A stretch of 64,000 nucleotides of DNA, from contig CAZJWX010000003.1 of NCBI GenBank assembly GCA_964549915.1, forward strand, positions 1 to 64,000. The letters run 5' to 3'. Positions within the stretch are counted from its first letter, which is position 1. Every line of letters begins with the position of its first letter. Position numbers and translations under genes: made by a program. The notes under the pieces were generated by a model that searched no databases, was not told the DNA's origin, and worked only from the letters and a program-made list of their open reading frames with translations. Origin of the DNA: JAUZRW01 sp964549915. Lineage in GTDB: Bacteria; Chloroflexota; Anaerolineae; Aggregatilineales; Phototrophicaceae. Below are positions 8,435 through 17,368 of this stretch, one piece after another.

Positions 8435-8458
8435 GGGCGACCCGAAGATCGCCCTTTT
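8435..8458. terminator. bidirectional hairpin terminator
   Basis: On the plus strand GGGCGA (8435-8440) pairs with TCGCCC (8449-8454) and TTTT follows, giving an intrinsic terminator for the gene ending at 8401. On the minus strand the same bases form a longer stem GGGCGATC/GGTCGCCC closed by a UUCG tetraloop, followed by TCTTCTGATT. It could therefore also end a minus-strand transcript from 8460-8600. Confidence 0.75.
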
Positions 8459-8459
8459 C

Positions 8460-8600
8460 CTCATCAGTACTTGTTCGTGACGCTCCCCACGAACAAATTC
8501 GGGGGCTTCTGTTGCACGCTTGCCCCGATGGGCTACGTTATGCAACACGGACACGTCCTGCCCGGTACTGCAAATGTCGTCTGAGCCTATTCTGCTTCTG
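8460..8600 (-). ncRNA. candidate structured RNA, family not recognised
   Basis: Dense nested pairing fills this gap between converging genes. A closing stem CAGTAC (8465-8470) pairs with GTACTG (8565-8570). Directly inside is a perfect 9-bp hairpin TTGTTCGTG (8471-8479)/CACGAACAA (8488-8496). Then TGTTGCA and TGCAACA enclose an inner GCCC-CGAT-GGGC hairpin, and a small GGACACGTCC hairpin follows. The minus strand is favoured because a UUCG-capped terminator-like stem follows at 8454-8435. A regulatory RNA of the 6S size class is one idea, but no diagnostic motif was recognised. No strong promoter was seen on either strand. Confidence 0.45.
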
Positions 8601-8642
8601 CACAACATCGAGATAATAACACAACATGTGGTGGCGTGGCGT

Positions 8643-8659
8643 ATTTTGTCCGACAAAAT
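8643..8659. repeat. perfect inverted repeat ATTTTGT-CCG-ACAAAAT
   Basis: Seven-base arms around a 3-base centre, in the non-coding stretch downstream of the glycosidase gene end at 8738. It could be an operator or a weak terminator for that gene. Nothing else was recognised between 8600 and 8737. Confidence 0.3.
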
Positions 8660-8737
8660 CCAGCCACACGCACCACGCGCCCTACATCCCCATAGATAAA
8701 TCCAGGGGCTTTGGGCGCAATCTCGGTAATCAAACGC

Positions 8738-10198
8738 CTAGCCGCCACCCATGACGGTACCGAGCGTGTCACAGGCCGGGCACGTCCCATCCGGGCGGAT
8801 CATGGCATAACCACCCATCGGGTCGGTGTCGTAACGCTCGAAGTTGACATTCCAGACGATCATCAGGCGAACGTCACCGCGCTGTGCGGCACGGGCGGCA
8901 GCACCAGCCAGCCAGGAGGCCTGTTCCGCAACCGACGTATCCGCAGCCCAGGCGAAGCCACCCGGCAGCGGGCCACCCATTCCTTCTGGCGAGAGATACC
9001 CCAATTCCGTGTAGCAAATCGGCTTACCAGGGAAGGCATTCGCGCCGCGATTGGTCATCGACTCGAAGTAGTAGGTCGGATATTCGCCGCGCGGATCGCC
9101 GCTGAAGACATCCGGGCCAACGATGCCCTCGTTGTAGTGCAAGCCCACGCAGTCCATATAGTTGGCTGCCCCTGCTGCTGCCATCTGCTGCATGAAGACA
9201 TCGTCGTTGCAGCCGCCACTACCGCAGCCCGCAGCACCGAAGAAGCCCGTCGGTGCCGGAGCGCCGCTGACTACAATGGTATTGGGGTTCGCGCTCTTGA
9301 TGGCGTTGTAGGCAACCGCCAGCAGACTGGTGTAATTCGCACCGCTGATCTGACCCGCAGGCCATTCGCGGTCGATATTCGGCTCATTCCAGACTTCAAT
9401 GGCCTCAGCGCCCGCTTCTGCCAGCGCCGCGACGAAGTTGGCATATTCCTGCGCATACCCATCCGGGTCAGCGGCCACAGCGTTTTTGTCACCGACCACA
9501 CCCAGCAAGATGTTGAAGCCGTTGGCATCCGCACTGCTGATGTAATCCAGACCTGTACCCAGGCCATCCGCCAGACGCACCTGCTTCTTGACCCAGGTCA
9601 TGCCAGAACGCTGCATGGCTTCCACAGCGGGGCCGCTCAGGAAGGTCACATGTCCACCGAGTTCGAACGAGCCACCCGCACCAGCACCCGCTACCGGGTC
9701 GGGCAAATCCGCATCGGTTTCCGCCTCTGCACCGTCATCCGCCGGAGCCGTTTCGACCGGAACCGAGAGGAGGTCGCAGATGACGTAATCTTCCAGGTCA
9801 AAGCTGACGCGCCCCTCATAGCGCGTGCCGTTCAGCGCCGTGATGGTGTAGCTCAGGCCGAAGAAGATTTCGCGTGCTTCCGCAGTGATCACTGTCGAGT
9901 CACAGTTGTCGATCCCCGTTGCCTGCTGCGGATGATTGGCATTGGGAGCACTCCAGTCATCCTGGAAGAAATTCCAGCTTGCGACCGTACTCAGGTCAAC
10001 GCCTTCTTCTTCTTCGATGGCATCGCGGATAATCGTATAGCCCACCCAATACGGTTGATTGGGTGTGGCCGTCGGTTCCTCAAATTGGGCTTCCACCGGG
10101 CTGACCGTCACAATGGACATCGAAACCAGCAGCCCGATGACCACCATCAGCAGAGCCACCGTCAGACGACCCTGTCGCACTTCCTCATTCCAACTCAT
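8738..10198 (-). CDS. membrane-anchored or secreted glycoside hydrolase-like protein
   Basis: A 486-residue protein. Residues about 13-37 are a membrane segment or signal peptide (ending near VEAQ). Residues about 45-140 form a strand-rich domain of unknown type with paired Cys. Residues about 140-170 are an Ala/Asp/Gly-rich linker, and about 175-480 form a TIM-barrel of the GH5/GH39 (clan A) type. The likely acid/base Glu is in IEVWNEPN and the likely nucleophile Glu in CYTELGY. Substrate is unknown; a beta-linked polysaccharide is typical for the clan. The ATG follows AAGGGA with spacing of ten. It lies 128 bases after the CpXC gene on the same strand. Confidence 0.75.
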   Translation of the reverse strand: MSWNEEVRQGRLTVALLMVVIGLLVSMSIVTVSPVEAQFEEPTATPNQPYWVGYTIIRDAIEEEEGVDLSTVASWNFFQDDWSAPNANHPQQATGIDNCDSTVITAEAREIFFGLSYTITALNGTRYEGRVSFDLEDYVICDLLSVPVETAPADDGAEAETDADLPDPVAGAGAGGSFELGGHVTFLSGPAVEAMQRSGMTWVKKQVRLADGLGTGLDYISSADANGFNILLGVVGDKNAVAADPDGYAQEYANFVAALAEAGAEAIEVWNEPNIDREWPAGQISGANYTSLLAVAYNAIKSANPNTIVVSGAPAPTGFFGAAGCGSGGCNDDVFMQQMAAAGAANYMDCVGLHYNEGIVGPDVFSGDPRGEYPTYYFESMTNRGANAFPGKPICYTELGYLSPEGMGGPLPGGFAWAADTSVAEQASWLAGAAARAAQRGDVRLMIVWNVNFERYDTDPMGGYAMIRPDGTCPACDTLGTVMGGG

Positions 10199-10326
10199 TT
10201 GTTTGTATCCCTTGCAAACGCACTCGTTGCCGATTAATGAACTTTGCAGCCAGAAGACTACCCAAAATCCACGATTTTGCCAGAGTTTTTCATCCAGGGG
10301 CGCTTCTGGCGTAGGCGAGTCATCGG

Positions 10327-11691
10327 CTATGCCAGTGCATTTTCCAGTACGACGCGAATATCTTTGAGGCGCTGCACCACCTCCGTCTGCCCTTGTTGAT
10401 TGAAAACATCAACCGCGTCATCCACAACCAACAGAATCTCCGGGGTGAGTTGGTCAGGGTGCGCCTGGATCACCGCCTGTTGCGATTGCTCATCCGGCGC
10501 TGCCAGCAACTCGTTCACGAAGCGAATTTGTGGAGGCATCTGCGCGCGAAGCAGTTCCATGGCCTTTTCGTAGATTTCGCGCAGTTTGCCGCTGACGGCA
10601 GCATCCCCGCGACGATCTGCTTCCTGCACATTGGCGGTCAGCACCGCGAGGAAATTCTCATCAATGAATTCTATGTTCTCACGTAGCATTCCTTCGTAGT
10701 CCGCACTGTTGAGCAGGGCTTGCAGGAACTGCGCCTTCTGCTGCATCACACTGCGCGACTGCTGATCCACCGCCTCCGTCAGGCTGCGCACATCGTCGCG
10801 CAGTTTTTCGAGTTCGTCGCGCTCGTTCGCCGCAGCCTGGCTGATGCGTTCACCAAATTGCGTGAAGAACTCGTAATCCATCGCTGGACGCGCCAGGCCA
10901 ACCAGCGCCTGCAATTTCTGCTCGTCGTCACGATATTGCAGCACGAGGTCGAGGAAGTCGTCGCGCGTGGGTTGATCCCCAAGATTGTTCACATCTTCCA
11001 TCACGAGCTGCACCATCGCCTCTTGCTGCTGCTGGCGCTGCGCCACTTCTTGCCCATACGTGGAGTGTTGCAGCAGAAATTGCTGCACATTCACCAGGCC
11101 ACCAGCGACCGCCTGCTGCCCTTCGTCATAGGCACGCTGCGCCATTAAAGCCAGAGTCTGGAAGAAAGAACCGTCAATCGCTTCGTCGTTCTGCTGGATC
11201 AACTGGATCAGCGCATCTTCGGAGTCGGCCTCCAGCAACTTCTGCAACAGGTTGACCCGTTCGCGCTGCTGCGCCAGCATCTCCGGTGTGACGCCATCGG
11301 CCTCCATGACTTGCTCGATCAAACCCTGCATGGTGAGTGCGCGTTTGGGGTTGAACATATAAGAACGGAACGAATCCTTGGGCAGCATCTGAGTCAATTC
11401 ATTCATCAGGCTGCCGATGATTTGCTCATCGTTCTGCCCCGGTTGGCGCATCGCCACATCCATTGGCACGAGGGCAATCAACAGTTCTTTCTCGGCATCG
11501 TGGTACAACAGCGGCGTCGAAACCTGATTTTGCTGGCCGCAGTTCTGGCAGGTGAAGGCATTCAGGCGTCCGCTCAAGAGCGCTGTTTTGGCCTGCGGTT
11601 CGCGCTGTACGTCAACGACGCGGCGCAACTGTACAGGGTTCGGTGTTCCGCAGTTGGAACACTGCAAGGTCGTCTGGTTCGGTTGTGTCAT
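10327..11691 (-). CDS. CpXC-domain protein
   Basis: A 454-residue soluble protein. The N-terminal 150 residues match CpXC proteins: two CxxC knuckles, CSNC near residue 10 and CQNC near residue 48, likely bind zinc. LLYHDAEKELLIALVP lies between the knuckles and the helical region. The remaining 300 residues are helical and rich in Gln, Glu and Leu, probably coiled coil or tetratricopeptide-like. Function is unknown for the family. The start is set by GAGGAG six bases before the ATG. The gene starts 24 bases after the histidine kinase stop, so the two form an operon, and a role linked to that kinase is a reasonable guess. Confidence 0.75.
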   Translation of the reverse strand: MTQPNQTTLQCSNCGTPNPVQLRRVVDVQREPQAKTALLSGRLNAFTCQNCGQQNQVSTPLLYHDAEKELLIALVPMDVAMRQPGQNDEQIIGSLMNELTQMLPKDSFRSYMFNPKRALTMQGLIEQVMEADGVTPEMLAQQRERVNLLQKLLEADSEDALIQLIQQNDEAIDGSFFQTLALMAQRAYDEGQQAVAGGLVNVQQFLLQHSTYGQEVAQRQQQQEAMVQLVMEDVNNLGDQPTRDDFLDLVLQYRDDEQKLQALVGLARPAMDYEFFTQFGERISQAAANERDELEKLRDDVRSLTEAVDQQSRSVMQQKAQFLQALLNSADYEGMLRENIEFIDENFLAVLTANVQEADRRGDAAVSGKLREIYEKAMELLRAQMPPQIRFVNELLAAPDEQSQQAVIQAHPDQLTPEILLVVDDAVDVFNQQGQTEVVQRLKDIRVVLENALA

Positions 11692-11715
11692 GATTGCTCC
11701 TCGTGGGGGTCTTTT

Positions 11716-13296
11716 TCAGATTCTCGGTAGCGTGAAGTAGAACGTTGAGCCTTTGCCGGGTTGGCTCTTCACATGGATGGTACCGTCATGCGCTTCCACA
11801 ATGGCCTTGACCAGATACAGCCCCAGACCAGTACCTTTCGTGCGATTCGTCAGTCGTCCATCCACGCGATAAAAGCGCTCGAAGATGCGCTCAACTTCTG
11901 TCTCCGGGATGCCCTCACCCTCATCGCGCACAAACATGGTAACTTGCTCGGCATTGTAGCGCCCGCCAACAGTGATGGTTCCGCCTTCTGGCGAATATTT
12001 GATGGCGTTGATGATGAGATTATCCAACACCTGCCGCAGCTTCTTGGCATCACCCTGCACAACCGGGAAGTCATCCTGGAAGCTCAGCGCAAATTCGTGC
12101 CGCGCAGTCTGCGTGCGCTGGCGCTCGACAGTCTGCTGCGCAAGCTGATCCAACCGCACATCGCCCAAGTTCAAGTCAATGCGCTGCTCGGCCTGGATCT
12201 TGCTGGCAGTGAGCAAATCGTCGATCAAATCCGTGAGTCGATCGGCCTCTTCTTCGATCACGCGCAGGCTGCGCTTGACCGTAGCGATATCCCAGTTGGC
12301 ATCCTCGCGCGTGAGGGTGCTGGCATACCCCTTGATGAGGGCGACGGGCGTGCGCAGTTCATGAGAGATAGTGCTGATGAAGATGCTCTGCATCTCTTGC
12401 GCACGACGGAAGTTGGTGATGTCGCGGATATTGGCGATGATATTGGCCAATTTGCCTTCTGCGCTCAGCAGGGGTGCATAGGTGATGCCGATGCTCAGTG
12501 TCAGGCCATCGCGCCGCCGCAAGTCGCCTTCGACGTAGATGGTATTGTCCTGGTAGGGATCGTTCTGCTGTAAGGGCCAGCCCCGCTCCAGCGCGTCATA
12601 AAGGTCGGGCTGTTCGATCTTCTCCCAGACAATGACATCATCCTGGTGGTAGCCCACCGCGTCATCGGCTCGCCAGGCCGTGATGCGCTCAAACGCCAGA
12701 TTCGCCTGCAAAATCTCCAGGTTGGCGTCCAGGATCATGACGCCATCCCCCGTATTTTGCAGGATGGCAGCCAGTTGCTGCCGTTCGCGCGTATTGCGTT
12801 CATAAAGCTGCGCGTTGTGGACGGCGATGGCCGCCTGATCAGCAAAGCTGTGCAGGATCTGGATGTCGTTGGGGGTTACCTCTGCCTGATAGGATCGAAA
12901 GACAATCAGCAACCCCAGTGGGTCTTTGGCGAAGACCAGGGGCATCGCGACTGACTGGCGCAAGGAATCGTCAATCGACTGCGCCAGGTCGCTCAACTGC
13001 TGGTTGAGGACTTCGTAGCTCACACCCTTCTCGCCCGCACCCGTGATGATCTCATGCAGCTTGTCATTAATGAGCGGCACATTCTCCGGGTCGAGTCCGG
13101 TGAAGGCACGCACATAAAACAGGCCGTCCTCGTCATTTCGCAGGACGACGATGCCAACACGCGCCGCTGTCATCACGACAGACGCTCGCAGCACCCGCCG
13201 CAGCACCTCACTCAGTTCGAGGCGCTCCGTGATCGCACGTGCAATTTCGAGCAGAAAATCTCGTTGTCGGACGGGATAATCGGGTAAGCTCAACAT
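11716..13296 (-). CDS. sensor histidine kinase, GAF-PAS-HisKA-HATPase
   Basis: A 526-residue soluble kinase with no clear membrane segment. Residues about 15-170 form a GAF domain, about 175-295 a PAS domain, about 300-370 the dimerisation domain with H-box FISTISHELRTP (His near 311), and about 410-526 the ATPase domain with N-box LDNLIINAIKYSPEGG and G-boxes DEGEGIP and GTGLGLYLV. It should sense a cytoplasmic signal and phosphorylate an unlinked regulator. No receiver gene is adjacent. The ATG has no ribosome binding site and lies seven bases after a good -10 element, so the transcript may be leaderless. It is co-transcribed with the CpXC gene. Confidence 0.92.
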   Translation of the reverse strand: MLSLPDYPVRQRDFLLEIARAITERLELSEVLRRVLRASVVMTAARVGIVVLRNDEDGLFYVRAFTGLDPENVPLINDKLHEIITGAGEKGVSYEVLNQQLSDLAQSIDDSLRQSVAMPLVFAKDPLGLLIVFRSYQAEVTPNDIQILHSFADQAAIAVHNAQLYERNTRERQQLAAILQNTGDGVMILDANLEILQANLAFERITAWRADDAVGYHQDDVIVWEKIEQPDLYDALERGWPLQQNDPYQDNTIYVEGDLRRRDGLTLSIGITYAPLLSAEGKLANIIANIRDITNFRRAQEMQSIFISTISHELRTPVALIKGYASTLTREDANWDIATVKRSLRVIEEEADRLTDLIDDLLTASKIQAEQRIDLNLGDVRLDQLAQQTVERQRTQTARHEFALSFQDDFPVVQGDAKKLRQVLDNLIINAIKYSPEGGTITVGGRYNAEQVTMFVRDEGEGIPETEVERIFERFYRVDGRLTNRTKGTGLGLYLVKAIVEAHDGTIHVKSQPGKGSTFYFTLPRI

Positions 13297-13303
13297 GGAG
13301 TGG

Positions 13304-13332
13304 ATTGTAACATGCAGGACGTTAGATTTGAA
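13304..13332 (-). promoter_or_regulatory. promoter of histidine kinase gene
   Basis: Read on the minus strand: TTCAAA (13332-13327), 17-base spacer, TACAAT (13309-13304), then seven bases to the ATG. A normal start site would coincide with the ATG, predicting leaderless mRNA. No Shine-Dalgarno sequence lies in the spacer. Confidence 0.5.
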
Positions 13333-13385
13333 TTAGCCCGGCAGCGAAGGCAAACGATTACCCCCGCCGCCGAGCCACTTCTGTC

Positions 13386-14372
13386 TTACGCCAGGCCAAG
13401 CTTCTCCACGAGGTTCGTGATGCTCTCTACACCGCCCCCGGTGAAGGCCAGCGCCGCCGCCCCCAGCAGGCTCACATCTTCGCTGATCGTACTGCGGACG
13501 ATGATCAAGTCTTTCCAGTAGGATTCATCCAGAGCATGCTTGCGCACCGTCTCGTTGATGGGGTCGAAGAGCAAATCACCGACATTGGTGACGCCCCCAC
13601 CGATCACAACGACCTGCGGGTTGAAGATGTGCAGCAGCGAGACGATGCCCAATCCGATGATATAGCCCGCTCGCTGGACGATGCTCACCGCCAGTTCATC
13701 CCCACGCAGCGCTGCATCCCCGACCATGCGCGCATCCACATCATTGATGACATCCTTGCACATCTCGCGCAGCAGGGACTGTTCGCCCGCTTGTAGGCGC
13801 GCACGCGCTTTGCGGGCCAGTGCCGGGCCAGCGGCTTCCAATTCCAGCGAGGAAACATGCTCATTCTCCGTCAGGATGATGATGTGCCCGGCCTCGGCTG
13901 CCAGCCCGGTATCCCCCGTCAACAGCCGCCCGTCGATAATCATACCGCTGCCGATGCCGGTGCTGATTGTCAGGTAGATGGAATGTTTATAGCCCTGTGC
14001 GGCACCCACCGCTGCTTCCGCCAGCGCCGCGACATTGGCATCATTACCCAGGTATGTCGGCGTATCGAACTCGTCTTCAATGATTTTCACCAGCGGCACG
14101 TGATGCCAGCCCGGCAAGTTCGGTGGTGCCACCACCGTTCCCAATTCCGGGTTCACGGCGCTAGGAGCGGAGATACCAATGCGGCTGACCTTGTTCGGGT
14201 CTGACGGGAACACCTCGCGAAGCAGCGCCTTGATGCGCCCGACTGTCGGTTCCAGCCCTTCCTGCGCCAACGTCAGGGTTTCCTTGCGTTCTACGATCTG
14301 CAACTTCTTGTCTATGAGCGCCGCCCGAATGCGCGTGCCACCCAGGTCAACACTGACGACGTACTCAGACAT
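13386..14372 (-). CDS. ROK-family sugar kinase or regulator
   Basis: A 328-residue protein of the ROK family, whose kinase members phosphorylate glucose or related sugars with ATP. The N-terminal phosphate loop VVSVDLGGTRIRAALID is clear (residues about 4-20), followed by the typical GISAP and GNDANVAALAEA blocks and GTGIGSGMI. The sugar-binding EAGHI motif is present. The usual zinc-binding CxCGxxGC loop after it is missing, replaced by LTENEHVSSLELEAAG. No N-terminal helix-turn-helix is present, so kinase is more likely than repressor. The ATG at 14372 follows AGGGGACTT; longer upstream frames are not protein-like. It is divergent from mutS. Confidence 0.82.
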   Translation of the reverse strand: MSEYVVSVDLGGTRIRAALIDKKLQIVERKETLTLAQEGLEPTVGRIKALLREVFPSDPNKVSRIGISAPSAVNPELGTVVAPPNLPGWHHVPLVKIIEDEFDTPTYLGNDANVAALAEAAVGAAQGYKHSIYLTISTGIGSGMIIDGRLLTGDTGLAAEAGHIIILTENEHVSSLELEAAGPALARKARARLQAGEQSLLREMCKDVINDVDARMVGDAALRGDELAVSIVQRAGYIIGLGIVSLLHIFNPQVVVIGGGVTNVGDLLFDPINETVRKHALDESYWKDLIIVRSTISEDVSLLGAAALAFTGGGVESITNLVEKLGLA

Positions 14373-14435
14373 AAGTCCCCTTTCCTGTGTTCTACGACAT
14401 GCCCCGTTCAGGCGAACGCCCGTGCGGCTCCCCTG

Positions 14436-14464
14436 TTGAAGCGTCCAATAAGCCTTGCTACAAT
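14436..14464 (+). promoter_or_regulatory. promoter of mutS
   Basis: TTGAAG (14436-14441), 17-base spacer, TACAAT (14459-14464). Transcription would start near 14471, about 53 bases before the mutS ATG. Confidence 0.6.
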
Positions 14465-14523
14465 CTACCCCACTATACCGGATAAGCACTCCCACGAACC
14501 AGATTCTACAGGACGAAAAATTC

Positions 14524-17133
14524 ATGGCGAAGCTCACGCCCGCCCGGCGCCAGTATTTGGAAATTAAAGCCCAATATCCCGACTGCATCCTCATGTTTCG
14601 CATGGGCGATTTCTACGAGATGTTCGACGATGACGCCATCACGGCAGCACGCGAACTGGACATCACCTTGACGCAGCGCACCTTCAGCAAGAAGGGCAGC
14701 GATGTACCGATGGCGGGCGTACCCTATCACGCGGTTGATGGCTACGTGCACCAGTTGATCCAGAGAGGGTATCACGTCGCGATCTGCGATCAGGTGAGCG
14801 AACCCACCGGACGCGGCATCGTTGAGCGCGAAGTGACGCGGGTGATCACACCCGGCACGATCACCGAACCCGAACTGCTGGATGGCGAGAAGCCCAACTA
14901 TCTGCTCTGCGTCGTCCCGGCGGGTACTGCCGAAACGGGTGAATGGGATAAGGCAGGCATCGCATTCGTCGACATTTCCACGGGGCAATACGAAGCAACC
15001 GAATTGGAGGGCGAAAATGTGGGCGTCGCGGTGCTCGAAGAACTGGCGAGGCTGACCCCGCGCGAGGTCATCATGCCGGAAAGCTGGGTCGAGCGCGGTG
15101 TTTCGCTGCCCGAAGGCATGCATCTGACGCCGGTGCAGGACTGGACGGCGGAGTTTTCCGGCGCGGAACAGCTTCTGAAAGAGCATTTCGGTGTCCGCAC
15201 GCTAGATGGGTACGGGCTGGCACACATGCCGCAGGCAATCCGTGCGGCAGGGGCGGCGCTGCAATACCTGCGCACCACCCAGAAAAACGCCCTTGCACAG
15301 TTGACCACCATCCGCACATATTCCACGCGCAACTTCATGGTGCTGGATCAATTCACGCGGCGCAATCTGGAACTGACGCAGACCATCCGCAGCGGCAAAA
15401 TGCGCGGCAGCGTGCTGGGTGTGCTGGATCGCACGGTGACGCCGATGGGGGCGCGTCTGCTGCGCTCGTGGATATTGCAACCCCTGCTGGAAATCCACCG
15501 CCTCAACGCACGGTTGGATGCGGTGGAAGCGCTGGCACAGGACGAAGTGCTGCGCCTGGAACTGCGCGAGCGCCTCAAGAATATCGCTGATATGGAACGG
15601 CTGGTGAATCGGCTGCTGATCGGCAAAGCCTACCCGCGCGACCTCATCAGCCTGCGCAACAGCCTGAGCATGATCCCGGAACTGAGACGCCTCCTGGAAG
15701 AACAGCCTGCGCTCTCGGCACTGGTGGAGCGGCTCGATCCCTGTGAAGAAGCACACGACCTGATCGCCAGCGCGATCACGGATGAGCCACCCGCTACCCT
15801 GAACAACATGGGCATCATTCAACCCAGCTTCTCGCCGGAATTACAGGAGATTCTGGATCGCACCCGGGACGCTCGCGAATGGATCGCCAACCTGGAAGCG
15901 CACGAACGCCGCCGTACGGGCATTGCCACGATCAAGGTCGGCTTCAATAAGGTCTTCGGCTACTACATTGAAGTGACCCGAGCCAACAGTGACAATGTGC
16001 CGGAAGACTACATTCGCAAACAAACGCTGGTGAATGCTGAGCGCTACATCACGCCCGAACTCAAGGAATACGAGACTCTGGTGCTCAATGCGGAAGAAGA
16101 GATTTTGCAGACGGAGCGCCGCGTCTTCAGCGAAATCTGCGAGGAACTAACCGCGCACAGTCAACGAATTCTACGCACTGCTCGTGCATTGGCGCACCTG
16201 GATGTCTTCCTCTCGTTGGCGAATGTTGCTGTGGCAGAAGGGTACAGCCGCCCCACCCTGACGGAAGATATCGTCCTGGACATCAAAGCGGGACGGCATC
16301 CCGTCGTCGAGAAGTTGCTGGGGGATGGCACGCGCTATGTCCCGAACGATACGCGCATGGACGCCGGCGGGCGCGTGCACATCATCACTGGTCCCAACAT
16401 GTCCGGCAAGAGCACCTACATCCGGCAGGTGGCGATCATCGCCCTGATGGCGCAAATCGGTAGCTTCGTCCCGGCAGATGAGGCCACCATCGGGCTGGTT
16501 GATCGCATCTTCGCCCGCATCGGTGCGCAAGACGAGATTCACGCGGGGCAGAGCACCTTTATGGTCGAAATGGTCGAGACGGCGCGCCTGCTGAGCGGGA
16601 GCAGCGAACGCTCCCTGGTGATTCTGGATGAGATTGGTCGCGGTACCAGCACGTATGATGGGCTGGCCATCGCACGCGCTGTGATTGAGTACATTCACAA
16701 CAATCCGCGGCTGAACTGCCGCACGCTCTTCGCCACGCACTACCATGAATTGACGGAACTACCGAACATCCTGCCGCGCACCGAGAATCACAATGTGTCC
16801 GTCGCCGAACGCGGAGAGGAAATCGTCTTCCTGCACAAGGTCGTGCCCGGCGGCGCGGATCAGAGCTACGGGGTGCATGTGGCCCAACTCGCGGGGATGC
16901 CGCGCCCGGTAGTGGAACGTGCACGCGAATTGCTGGCACAGCTCGAAGCCGACGGCAGCGATTTCACACTCAAGAAGAAAAGCGGCGAGCAACCCGCCCA
17001 ACTGAGCTTCTTTGATCCCCCCGAAGAGAATCCCGCCGTCGCAGTGTTGCGCGGCCTGGAGGTCGATAACCTCAGTCCGCTGGAAGCGCTGACCAAGCTC
17101 TACGAACTCAAGCGGCTGGCAAGCGCCGACTGA
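14524..17133 (+). CDS. mutS: DNA mismatch repair protein MutS
   Basis: An 869-residue MutS1-type ATPase, the normal length for the family. It recognises base mismatches and small loops as a dimer and recruits MutL. The mismatch-binding N-terminus shows the FRMGDFYEMF motif (Phe-x-Glu wedge, residues about 30-39). The connector, lever and clamp regions follow. The ATPase has Walker A GPNMSGKST near residue 625, then IFARIGAQDEIHAGQSTFMV, Walker B LVILDEIGRGTSTYDG and ATHYHEL. The C-terminal helical region is present. The start at 14524 (MAKLTPARRQYLEIK) matches the family better than the upstream frame. No mutL lies nearby. Confidence 0.97.
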   Translation: MAKLTPARRQYLEIKAQYPDCILMFRMGDFYEMFDDDAITAARELDITLTQRTFSKKGSDVPMAGVPYHAVDGYVHQLIQRGYHVAICDQVSEPTGRGIVEREVTRVITPGTITEPELLDGEKPNYLLCVVPAGTAETGEWDKAGIAFVDISTGQYEATELEGENVGVAVLEELARLTPREVIMPESWVERGVSLPEGMHLTPVQDWTAEFSGAEQLLKEHFGVRTLDGYGLAHMPQAIRAAGAALQYLRTTQKNALAQLTTIRTYSTRNFMVLDQFTRRNLELTQTIRSGKMRGSVLGVLDRTVTPMGARLLRSWILQPLLEIHRLNARLDAVEALAQDEVLRLELRERLKNIADMERLVNRLLIGKAYPRDLISLRNSLSMIPELRRLLEEQPALSALVERLDPCEEAHDLIASAITDEPPATLNNMGIIQPSFSPELQEILDRTRDAREWIANLEAHERRRTGIATIKVGFNKVFGYYIEVTRANSDNVPEDYIRKQTLVNAERYITPELKEYETLVLNAEEEILQTERRVFSEICEELTAHSQRILRTARALAHLDVFLSLANVAVAEGYSRPTLTEDIVLDIKAGRHPVVEKLLGDGTRYVPNDTRMDAGGRVHIITGPNMSGKSTYIRQVAIIALMAQIGSFVPADEATIGLVDRIFARIGAQDEIHAGQSTFMVEMVETARLLSGSSERSLVILDEIGRGTSTYDGLAIARAVIEYIHNNPRLNCRTLFATHYHELTELPNILPRTENHNVSVAERGEEIVFLHKVVPGGADQSYGVHVAQLAGMPRPVVERARELLAQLEADGSDFTLKKKSGEQPAQLSFFDPPEENPAVAVLRGLEVDNLSPLEALTKLYELKRLASAD

Positions 17134-17368
17134 CGCCATCAACTGGGCAGATGTTACCCTTCGTCCGACGGATGGCGATGGCAGCAATACAAACGCCCTT
17201 GATATCATGCCGGGCTTCGCTGTCGCAGTGAAGTCTCCCGGTTCGTTTTCGATCCGGCTGCTCGATCCACCGCGCCATATTGGCAACATATCTCTATACT
17301 TCCCAGCGCAATTCCCGGTACGATGAATACAGTACCCTGACGATGGATTGCACCGGGAAACCCTGCCG

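Noticed and set aside
8455..8475. CTGATGAG on the minus strand, resembling the hammerhead ribozyme core.
   Set aside because: The required stem II between CUGAUGAG and GAAA is missing, and no stem I/III can be drawn around it.
17345..17360. GGATTGCACCGGGAAA is also present at 19873-19888.
   Set aside because: A single shared 16-mer in 64 kb is about what chance allows, and one copy lies within a coding gene.
17134..17368. A 57-codon open frame with protein-like composition between mutS and the next gene.
   Set aside because: No start codon or ribosome binding site, too short to judge, and chance open frames of this size are common at this base composition.
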